Under the pieces are notes generated by a model. The model was not told the DNA's origin. It saw nothing but the letters and a program-made list of their open reading frames with translations, and did no database searches. The position numbers and the translations under genes are program-made. From Dastarcus helophoroides (taxonomy: Eukaryota > Arthropoda > Insecta > Coleoptera > Bothrideridae), in NCBI GenBank assembly GCA_028583605.1, contig CM053328.1, positions 10,952,782-11,016,781 on the forward strand: a stretch of DNA of 64,000 bases, written 5' to 3'. This document shows positions 24,301-36,300 of the stretch, piece after piece; within the stretch, counting starts at the first letter, position 1; the number at the start of each line of letters is the position of its first letter.

Positions 24301-27300
24301 ATGGCACCATATTGGTACTGAGGTACCATCAAAAAGTATAATTAGTGGCCAATCTAACCATATTTTCATTTTTGCTGCGAAATTAATAGAACTGAAGTTA
24401 CAGCCAAAGGAATTCAAAATATTTGGTTTCAATTTATTTGAAGATTTATTCAATAACAACATAAGATAGCTGTGGAAAACAAATTTAGAAAAATAAACAC
24501 TTCCTTAGTTTTTCTAATTTAATTTTTTGCAGCGCTAATGTAGTCAGTTTGCGTTAATTAGGATAAATCGTGACCTAGGCTGAAAAATAAAATAGAGCCA
24601 AACAAATTTTTGGTCCTTTAAAAATCATTTATTTTATGTGTATTGCATCCAGAAAATTATGCAGATTCCAAAAATATAATAATATACAGGTGTTCCATTT
24701 AAAAATCAAAAGTTGGTATCAGTTTCAGCGAAAGTGACAGCAGTAGAAATATCAATATTATGTCAAAATTTGACATTTTAGAAATACATCAAGGGATGCA
24801 ACATCATTCAAAAAAGCATCGATGTTTGAACATCGGTATTTTTTTCAATGAAACATCGATGCTTCAAACATCGGCATTAATTATCGACACATCGATGTTT
24901 CTCCGGTGGTTTTAAAATATTTAATTGCGAGTTGAAGAAGTGAAAATTAGGAAAGTGTAGAAAGGATATCAATTTAAAAAAACATTATTTTAAAAATTTC
25001 CAGTTTAATTGAAATTTCGAGTTTAATTGAAATTTCGACTTTTTCTCGAAATTCGGCGATTAAAGTTAAAATTTCGATTTTATCTGGAAATTTAGATTTT
25101 ATCTAAAAATTTAAAATTTATCACGAAATTCAGACTTTTTTTCTCGAAAACACCACTTTTTCCCCGAAATTTTGTTTTTTATTTCGGAGTTTCGAGTTTT
25201 TTTTAGAAATTTCGAGATTAAAGTCAAAATTTCGACTTTCATTTCAAAATTTCGACATAAGTAAGTATACACGATTAGGCATACAATATTGACAGATGGC
25301 AGTAGGGTGTGTTCAGTTATTTAAAGTTTTAATAGCCAACATTTCGACTTTTTCTAGGAATTTCTACTTTAAAGTTGAAACTTTAACTTTAATCTTGGAA
25401 TTTCAAGAAAAGATGTTGACATTTCGAAATAGAAGTCTAAATTCAAAACTCGAAAATTTGCCTTTAAAATCGAAGTTTCTAATATATATTTTTTTAAAAT
25501 TGTTAACCTTTCTACGCCTAATTTTTTTAATTATTTGTTATGAAATGACATTTATTTTTCTTCCGAATTTAAACCCGTACATCTTTTATATTTTTCTTCC
25601 AAAATTTAATAGTAAACTCAAAATCTACGTTTTTTGAACCGACAACTACCTTCGCAGATTAACGTTTTCAAAAAAAGTATAAATTTTAATTTAAATATTA
25701 AACTCAAAATTTTACTGTAATCTCAAATGTTTATAAAAAATGCTTGATAAAAATTCAAGGTTAAATGCTGGATCTGAAGAAAACGCTAAAATTTGGGGAA
25801 AAAACTAACATTTAAAAAAATAAGAATTGTGTAATGCAAAATTTTGGAATTTTGAAAAATAAATGAATTTTAAAAATGCCTAAATTTTTAAAATGGCCAA
25901 AATTTTGAAAAAGAATTTAAAATTTTAGAGAACTTTGAAAATTTTAAAAAAGTCTAAAGTTCGAAAAATGTTAAAATTTTCATAAAAAATTCAGGTTTTT
26001 TAAAAAAAGTGAAAATTTCGATAAACCTCTTTTTAAAAAAGTCAGGCAAAATTTTGTACAAATGCTAAACATTATTAGAGTCTAAATTTAAATTTTGAGA
26101 AAATATCGAATTTTAAAAAGTTTTGGAGGAGCTTTAATTAAAAAAAAGTCATAATCTCAAATAAAAAGATTTCCAAAAATGTGTAAATTCTACGAAAGCG
26201 TAGAAAGGACATTGATTAAATTTTTTATTAGAAATCTTTACTTTTTTCTTGAAATTTAAATTTTAATCCCGAAATTTCTACTTTAATCTCGAAAATTTCG
26301 ACTTAAATCTCGAAATTTCTACTGTTTTCTCAAAAATTTCGACTTTAAATTAAAAATTTCGACTTTTTTCTCAAAATTCCAAAATTAAACTCTAAATTTC
26401 AACTTAAATCTCGAAATTTAAAAAAAAAAGTTGAAATTTTGGTAATTAAAAATGGAAATTACTAAACGCACCCTGCTGCCAAGTGTCAAATTGTTGGAAA
26501 AGGGATGAGGTGGGACGCAACTGTCATCTGCCTAACTTAACCATAGAGTACATAAAATTCTACTTGAAAAGTCAAAATTTTGAAAAAAAAGTCGAATTTT
26601 CTAGATTAAAGTCGAAATTTCGAGAAGAAAGTTGATATTTCGAGAAAAAAGTAGAAATTTTAAGAAAAAAGTCGAAATTTCGACTTAAAACTCGAAATCT
26701 TTTAAAAAAATTATTTTAATGCATGTCCTTTCTACGCCTTTGTAAAATTCTGAAAAAATAGTAAAAAAATTTAAGAGAAAATTTTGATAGAGATTTGAAA
26801 TAATCCAATTTAAAAAAAAAAAAAGAAATTTTTGAAGTCGTACTAATTTTATTTAAAGATAAATTGTAATTTTGACTAAAGTAAAAATTTTCAAAAAAAG
26901 TCGAAATTTTGAAAAATAGTTAAAATTTCAAAGAGAACAAAATTTTGAAAAAACGTTCAAATTTGAAAAACATCGAAGTGGTTAAACAGAAAGTCGTAAT
27001 TTTTAAGACAACTAGAATAATTTCAAGAGATGCTTTTCAAATTTTTTTATTAAAAAACGAAATTTTCAAAAAAATAAAGTTTTTTAAAAGTGCTTCTAAT
27101 TTAACTTAAAAAATTATAATCCTGAAAAGGTAAGGTTTAAAAAAAAGAAATTTTGAGAAATAGTCAAAAATTTTAAAAATGGGTTGAATTTTGATAAAAT
27201 GTTGGGATTTGAAAAATTCTGAATTTTCAAAAAAGTTGGAAGTTTAAGATATAGTCAAAATTAAAATAAAATTAGTGAAATGTTTAAAAAAATTACAATT

Positions 27301-30300
27301 TTTGGAATTTTAAAGAATAAAGACATTTTAAAAATGTCAAATTTTTCTAAAAGGTCGCAAATTTGAAAAAGAAATTAACATTTTGAAGAAATTAAAAGTC
27401 GAAATTTTAACAAATTTTGAAATTTTCAGAAAAAATTGTTATTTTCAGAAATCAGATCTTCAAAAACAATTCAAAATTTTTAAAAAAGGCAGGATTGATT
27501 TTGTAAAAATAGCAAACTTTAAAACCGAAGAGACAAAATTTTAAAAATTCAAAATTTTCGAAAGATTTGGAAACGAAATTCTCAAAAAATTTAAATATTC
27601 GAAAAAATCAAAATTTGGACAAACGTACGAGTTCTGGAAAAATATGAAAATTATCAAGAGTCGAAATTTTTAAAAATATTCGACATTTTTATAAAAAGTT
27701 TAAATTTTCAGTAAAAAGTCAAGATTTCCAAAAAAGTGTATATTTTGAAAAAGTTGAATTTTCTAAAAAAGTTTTTTGATCCGAATAGTACCTCTGAATT
27801 TGAATTTTTCAAACAAAGCAGACATTTCAACATTGCAAACATACATGAAAGAAAAACTTTAAAATTTAAAAACAAAACTCAAAATTCTAAAAAGTTCCAC
27901 TTTAATCTGAAATATTTTTAAATAAACTTTGGTTTCATACAAAATTTTAGGAAACATTCGAGATTTCTAAGAAAATTTTGAGTTCAAAATATTCATGACT
28001 ATTAAACTTTATTAACGATAAAAACGCAACAAAATTTATATTATTATAAAATGTCAATTATTAAAAAAATGCAATTTTCAAATTTAAACATGGAATCTCG
28101 ATTACTGTTTACTCAAAAATTGACAACTTTTCAAATATTTCAAATTTGCAAATTAGGTTCTAAATTTTGAGAATTCTGTTTTGGTTTTAATTTGGAAATT
28201 TTTATTTTCAACTTGAAAATTGATCTATTTCTAAAATTGTTCATCTTTTTTTTTTGGAAAATTCCCACTTTTTTGTGGAGGTTTTGATTTAAGATACGAA
28301 ATTAACATAATTGAATGTTCGAAAAATGGAAATTTATGTAAAGAAAGTTGTCTTAAGGGGGCTGAAAATTTGAAGTTTAAACAAGAAATTTTGATAAAAT
28401 AAGAATTTTGTTTGCCCCAAAATATAAAATAAAAAACATTATGCAAGTAGAATACAACCTAGACTGCAAATTCATGCAGCCCTCCAGACGTGTATAGTGA
28501 ATCATAGGTAGCTGAACTACCAACAGTTTCAAAATTTGGGATTTATTTATAAATTATCGAATAAAAATATCCAAACTATGAATTTTCAGGTAATTATATT
28601 GTTTGCATACCTGGGGCATATAAATTCAGCATTAATTTATTCAATCAATATTTATTCTATGCAACAGATGGCGCTAATTCTATCGCGATACGATACATAC
28701 ATTTTTCAAACATCGTTTATAAACTGATCGATGTATCGATATTTTTTATGCTTTACGATGTTAAAACATCCATGTTTACAAACGATACATCGATGCTTTC
28801 AAAACATCGAATTATCGTTTGCATCCCTAATCAAGAGTAGCAACTTTGAAAATTTTATCTTCATAATGAAAGAAAAAATAGCCACCATGATAATAATGCC
28901 ATGATCCTGTTACACCCGATATACCTCTATTAAAAGTTATGTTAGATCGCAATAATTAGATGCCATTTTTATATTCACCAATAATTTGAAGGTTGACTTA
29001 GATCTATGTTTCAAAAAACACAGTTTTTGTGTTGCTCAAGTTAGATCAATGTAATTTATAAATGGAGCAGCGCAGTAATAAAACAACCAACATCGAAAAA
29101 TTAACAAATAAGTGCAATGAGTCATTTAATTTTCGTTAACCTAGTTTTTTTGGACTTCCAGCAGCAATCATTCGCGTTAACCAACTGTGAAAAAAAGACA
29201 ATTTAATACTGCCGTAATGAAGAACCGTGAAAGGTAATCACAAAACGGTTTCAGTTTAACGAAACCAAATGATGGTCAATCAATATTGATCATTAAATTG
29301 GCGAGGTTGAAGTTTTTAGGTCAAGTTTATGCAAAAAAGTTGTAAACATCAAGGTTAATCAACCTTCATGCGCCTGTTCGCGTGGAATAGTAATAAGCTG
29401 GATAAATTAAAAGTGAAAATTTTCTTAATTCACCACTACCGCGTTGCATTTTTATTAATTACCAGGAATTACTTATTGTCTCTCCCTGAACTTAACCAAG
29501 AGCAAATGCTTTTATGAATGCATTAAAATTAATTGATATTACAACATCGCAATAAATTACCTTCTTGTGAGTGTTGCGATTCGAATATAAATTTATAATT
29601 AGGCCTTTCAATGCTGCAACGACTTCCGCTGCCAAAAGTGTATTTTGAATGAATAACTTCTTCTTTATTAGAAGCAGAAAATACAACAGATGCGATTATA
29701 TTGCTAGATCGGACTTGGTACGCGGCTAAAGCAAACATTAAATTTAGTAAAAGGGAAATAATTTTTTTGGGAAAAATTCTAGACCACATCCATTTTATTT
29801 GATGGAAATACACATTTTTATGGAAACATTTTTTTAATTTGTCATTTGTTTATGAGTAATGATATAATTAATTTTATTCATCAGCAATTTAAATTTTGTT
29901 TTGTTGACTTTTGGTAATTATTTCTTTGTCGAACCGACATTTTAAATGTTGCCATCATATAATATAAATGTAAGACATTTCTCACGAGTTAAACAGGCCT
30001 TAGAGGCGTTGGAGTTAAATTATTCATTCCATCGTTATTTGTTTTGCAGCATCATTAGTCTTTCTTCATCTTATTTTTTTAATGTCCATGATTTGCATGC
30101 ATTTGCTGGTCTTATATAAATAATGTTGCCAATCCTTAAGTTTGTTTTCTTGAAATTTAAAATTTGTGAAATGTATTCGAGGTTTAATTCGAATTTGAAA
30201 TTATCAAGAGAAGATGTAAATGTCAAGCCTTATATGAAAAATTTCAAAAAAAGAGAATTTCGAAACTTATAAAAAAAATTCTTGAATTTCCGAATTTAAA

Positions 30301-33300
30301 ATCTAAATTTTGAGACAAACTAAAGTTAAGTTCAAAATATTGAGCTGATACGAAAATTCGGGTTTAGATTCAAAATGTCAAGAAAAAATTTTAGCATAGG
30401 GTGTAGATTTTGAAAAATTAAATCAAAAAGTTTCAATTTCCAGTTTTAAGCTGATATTAAAAAAAAAAACTAAAAATTGTAGTTTTATACTTTGAATTTT
30501 AAAAAGAAAATTATCATTTTAAAATTTCGCAATTAATTTAAAAGAATTTTTTCAAAAATAGGAGACATTTTCGATTTTATTTTGCATATTTTTCTGCATG
30601 ACTCGATCTTTAAGTCACAAACGTCTAAAGCCCTAAGTTTCTAAAAGAACTGAGATTTCGCTCATGAATGTTTGAACTATTTGATGCGAACCGACAATTG
30701 CTTCCCTTTCTTTAAATTTTTTGTGTTTTATATTGAAACAGATTTTTTAAATTTTAGTTTTTTATCTATGTCTTAGGGTACGTTTAGATGAGATACTTTA
30801 TTCCGTACATTTCTCTCTGACATAAGTGGCAACTATCCCGAGAAAAGCTATCCGAGACTTATCTACACAGCTGGGAAGAGATAGCTTTTCTCAGGATAGT
30901 TGACATTTATGTCAGAGAGAAAATATATTTTATGTCAGAGGAATAAAGTGTCTAGTGTAAACGCATTGTTATTTTTGTTCTTTCATTAACAGTTAACTAA
31001 AGAGTCCTATGGAAATAAAATCTAATCTATGTATTTATTTGTGAAATATCATGAGGTGACATCTGAGAATTTTCGAATATCATATCGGTCTTTGTCAAAA
31101 TTCAAAACAATTTTTCGAAAATTTTTCAATATTTCATTTGCTGAGATAATAAGTCTTGTATATACGAATATATACAAGTTTATTACGATGCAATTGGAAT
31201 ATAATTTCATTAGAATCTAATGAAAACCAGACTGCAATTGTAAAGTTCACGTAGATGAGGCAAAGCTTGTATCACGGGTTGCATCGCAACATCCATACGT
31301 CCTCGGCGTGACTTTACTTTCATCTAGTTTTGACACTTATACGACTGACTAACGGCTTTAAATTGAAAGTGTATACAACCACCGTACCATGCTGATGAGG
31401 CCAAGGAAGGCCGAAACTAGTCTATGGTTGCGGTTGTACATATTTTCAATTTTAAGCACGTTTAACTGTTTAATTACAGAACATTTAATTGGTCATTTGT
31501 CAAAATATTTCATTTATTTGCGAAATTTGGGGAATTTATTAAGCAAATGTGAAAATGTTAGAAAAGCGAAGTAATTCGCGATTGAAGTAAAACATTAAAA
31601 AAAACATTTTGCAGACATATACTTGGAATTTGGAGAAGTTATTATTGTGTTCGAGATTGTGACCTTTTAAAATTAATAAAAATCATCGAAATTTTGAGTT
31701 TAAAAATGTCAGTTTAGAAGTTGTAATTCTGCTTTGGTTTTCTAGAAGCTTCATTTTTTTCCTCAAAATTTTCATTCATTTGGATTAAAAATTTCAAATT
31801 TTTGCTTAAAATATTTACTTTCAAATTAAGATTTTGATTTCAAATATTCAACTTTTAAAAATTATAGATATTTTTTTAATTTCAAATTTTAATTTAAAAT
31901 CTCTAAAAGAAAAATTCTTAAAAACTCTCGAGTCTGAAAACTTCGAGTGCCTGAAATGAATGTATTCATAACTTTCAAACTTACGATTCCAATCACATAA
32001 ATTTAATTTACCTAAAATTGCGAAATTTTGAGTAAAAAGTCGAATACTTACGTCTTATCAAAATTTCAAGCATAAAATTTTAATTTTCAGTTCTGTAGGT
32101 TCAAATTTAAACTCGAAATATTAAAAAAAAGTTAAGATAGGGGGTTACATTTTAAAGTTCGAGAAAAAAAATTATAGTTTCCTGAAAAAATTAAAATAAC
32201 ATTTAAAGAACTTGAATTTTGAGTCAAAAAGTGCAAGTTTAAGTTGAGAATTTTGGGAAACAAAAAATTCAAAATTATTGACAAAACCTTTCAAAAATCT
32301 GTCTTGTTGTAGAAATGCTGAGCAAAAATTCCAAAATAGATACGGTGAATGTTTGAGTTTAAGGTTAATTATTTCTAAATTAAAGTAGAAATGTTAAGCA
32401 CTTTTTACATAGATTTCGGTTTTTTTGAAAACATCAAAAAATTTAGGAATTTTTAAAAAAGTCGAAATTTTAGGGTAAAATAAAAATTTTTAAAAAATTC
32501 GAAATTTTTAAAAAATAAATCGCGATTTTTAAAGAAGTCGAAATATTGAAAAATTCCTAAAAATTTTAAAAAAGGCCAAATTTTGAAATTAGTTGATGTT
32601 TGAAAACCAAAATTTTCAAAAAAAGTAAATTTTGAACCAATCAAAGTTTTCAAAAAAAATCCAAAATTAAAAACAAGTGAAACTTAAAAAAAATTGGCAA
32701 TTTACAAAAATAAAATTTTCAAAAAATTACCTCTTCTAAAAAGTCAACGAAATTATAAAGTTTTAAAATTTTTGAAAAAGTTTAAATTAAAAAACTATAA
32801 TTTTTAAAAGGTTGAAATATTAAAAAAGGTTAAAAATTTAGGTTCAAATTTTGAAGTCTTACCAATTTAAAAGATTTAATTAAAAAAAGTTGAGAAATTA
32901 AGAAAAATGGAAATTTTGAAAACACTCAAAAATCTCAAAAATGATTATTTTGGAAAAATAGCAAGATTTGAAATAATCGAAATTTTTTAAATAAGTCAAA
33001 TTTTTGAAAAGTTATATTAATTTAATTAAAAAAAAATTAATTTTAAAAGTTAGGATTTTCAACATTAGAAATTTCGAAAAAGATCAAAATTTTGAAAAAC
33101 GCTATAAAATCTCAAAAAAGTTTAATTTTAGAAACAAAATCTGGATTTAAAACAATCGAAATTTTTAAACAAATTGGAAGATTTAAAAAAATGGCAAAAC
33201 ATATTGAAAATTTATTATAAAAAAACGAAATTTTCAAAAAATTTCATAATTTTTACAAACTCGACATTTTGATAAATATAATTTTGAAAAAATGTTGCGA

Positions 33301-36300
33301 TTTTTCAAAATGCTAAATTTGTTTGTGTACCAACAAAATTTAAAATTTTGGAAAAAGTTCCCAATTAGAAAAACGTCCCAAAAATTTTTTAAAAAAATAG
33401 TTGAAAAATCTAACTTTTTTGACAAGATATTTTGAAAATAGACAACAATTTCAAAAAGTCAAAATGTTGCAAAATATTATCTTGGAACGAAATCAAAATT
33501 TTTGACAAGTGTTGACATTTTTGGAGCTGCACTATTTTTCAAAAAAAGTTACAACTTGTAAAGAAACAAAAACTTCAAAATTTTGAGTAAGAATTCACTT
33601 AGAAATTTTGTGAAATTGAACATTTAAAAAACGCGAAATTTGAAAAACATCGCAATCAGAATGGTTTAAAATTTATAAAACATGTAATTTTAAAACAGTA
33701 AAAATTTTCAAAAAGGTTAAAATTTTAAAAATATCTTGGTTTCCTTCAAATTTTGACATCTTTTACTTTTTTGAAATTATCAACTATTTCTTAAATTTCT
33801 GCAATTTTTAAGGAAGAAATTAATTAATTATTTAAAAAAAAAGGAAATTTTTTATGAGTCGTTTTTATTTAAATTAAAACAAAATATTGAAATAAGATTT
33901 CCAAAAAGTCAAAGGTTTGAAAAAAGGCCGAGATATAAAAAAAATCGAAAATTTGAATAAATTTGAATAAAGAAATTTAAAAATGGCGGTTTGCAAAAAA
34001 TCAAAATTTTGGGAAAAACCTAGTTTCTGTCAAATCTCGACATTTTTGCATTTTTCAAAAATATCAACTATTTTTTAAAATTCCGAAATTTTAAAGGAAG
34101 AAATTAATTAACTAATTAAAAAAAATCGGAAATTTTAAAGAGTCGTAATTTAAATAAAAATCAATTTTTAAAGTAAAATTTCCAAAAAGCCAAAGTATTG
34201 AAAAAAAGGTCGATAATTAAAAAAATGGAAAATTTAAAGAAATAGCGAAATTTTTAGAGAAATTTGAAGTGAACATTTTGTACAAATGTCGAGATTTAAA
34301 TAATATAAATTTTAAAAAAGAGCCAAAATTTTAAGAAAAGAAGTTTAAAAAATGGTAGTTTGCAAAAAAGTCGTTTTGAAAAATAGTTAAATTAAAAAAA
34401 AATTTCGGGATTATAAAGGATAGTTCAAATTTTCAAACAAAATGAAGATTTTCAAAAAACTTAGGTACTTACTTTGCAAAAAAGGCGAATTTTAAAACTT
34501 ACAATTTTGAAAAAGTTCACAATTAGAAAAGAGTCGTAAAAAGTTTCAAAAAAATTAGTTGAAAAATCTAGCTGCTTTAACAGGTCGATGTTTTGAAAAT
34601 AGTTAACAATTTTTAAAAGTTTATCTTGAATGGAAATTTTTGAAAAGTGTTGAAATTTTGTTGTATTATACTTTCCAAAAAAACACGTCAAAATTTTGAA
34701 AAAATGGAAAATCCAAAAATCGAAACTAAAAAATATAATTCTTCATGGTAGCCCTTATTATTATTTCCAAACTGGGCCGAAGAAATGTTAAATAAATTGA
34801 AAAAAACATAAAAAATTTAAATATGTACATATTATTAAAAAACGAAATTTTCATAAAATTCCATATTTTCGAAATAGTCAAAATTTTGAGAAAAATACGA
34901 ATATTGACAGTGTTGAGATTTTCAAAAAATTCGAAATTTTAAAGAGTCGATATTTTTAACAAAAAAAAGTTTCGGAAAAATCTGAAAACTAAAAGTAAGT
35001 CCAAATTTAAAAGAATGTTGAAATATTCGTAGTAAAGATATTGCAAAATCAAGATTTAAAACAAATCAAAATTTTTAAAAATCAAACCTTTTGAAAAGAT
35101 TTAAATTTTGAAAATAGTTTAGAGCTCCAAAATAGATATTTTAAAAAAATAGTTAAAATTGGGAAATTTTCAAAACATGACAAAATTTTTGGAGTTATAT
35201 TAGTTTTTAAAACAGTCAAAATTTTGAAAAAGTTAAGGTTTATAAAAAAGACCCAAAACTTAAAATAATTGCAAAGTTTTCCAAAAAAAATCTATATTTA
35301 ATATATAATCAATTTTCTTATACCATAAGGTGTCGGGACAAAAAAAATCTAAACTTTTTAAAAAACAAAATTTTCAAAAATTTCCAAATATTTTGGAAGA
35401 AGTGTAAATTGTGAAGTACAGACGTTTTTAAAAAATAAATCGTATAATAAAGGATACAAAATTCTTAAAAATTTTGAGAAAAGTCAAATTAAAAAAAGTT
35501 GATACTTTGAAATTGTCAAAATTTACTTAAAAAGTTTCAATTTTCAAAAGAGCAAAAAACTCAAAATTTTGAGAAAGAATTGATTTCGAAATTTTGTGAA
35601 GTTGAACATTTCAAAAAACGTGAAATTTGACAAACATCGCGATCAAAAATGGTTTAAAGTTTTTGAAGAGGCGCTATTTATAAAAAATGTAATTATGAAA
35701 GGTCAAAATTTTCAAAAAAGTGGAAAATTTGAAAAAATTTTGGTTTCTTTCAAATCTTGATATTTTTGCCTTTTTTGAAATTACCAGCTATTTTTTAAAA
35801 CTCCGAAATTTTGAAGGAAAAAAGTAATTAATTATTTTTAAGAAAATCGAAATTTTTAAAGAGTCATTCTTCATGGTAGACCTTTATTGACCGGAAATAT
35901 TATGTTTTTTTCAATTTATTATTTTTTATTTATGGGCCGAAGAAATGTTAAATAAATTTTAAAGAGTCGTTCAAATTTCAATAACAATCAAAATTAAAAA
36001 AAACGATTTCTAAACAGTCAAAGCTTTTTTCCGGTGGAACGGACTGGTCCTTGGTTATTTTCAAAAATTAAAATATAAATCTTGTCCCCTGAAACCAAGA
36101 GAGATACTGAAGATGATGTCTTGGCTATCGAAGCGTGTTAGAGCAACCTTTGTTGTGTTTTTTAATTTTTGTTGGTTTCAGGGGACAAGACTTGTCTTTT
36201 AGTTGTCAACGTTTTGACAAAAAAAAAATCGAAAATTTTAAGAAAAACGAAATTTTCAAGTTTGAAGCGAACATTTTGTACAAATGTCGATATTTAAACA

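Larger units (their letters stand above)
20644..28925. mobile_element. Possible outer element enclosing two hAT-like elements and a long-TIR element
   Basis: GTTGTAACAGGATAATGG near 20651 matches, inverted, a segment near 28902-28919 (GGTGTAACAGGATCATGG after reverse complementing). Everything between may be a nest of later insertions into one older element. Only about 26 bp of weak inverted match is visible, so this is tentative. Confidence 0.35.

Noticed and set aside
31389..31574. 61-codon plus-strand frame starting [18 protein letters not shown]
   Set aside because: It lies across the hammerhead ribozyme and its tail, and its mirror appears at 46356-46565; repeat-derived, not a gene.
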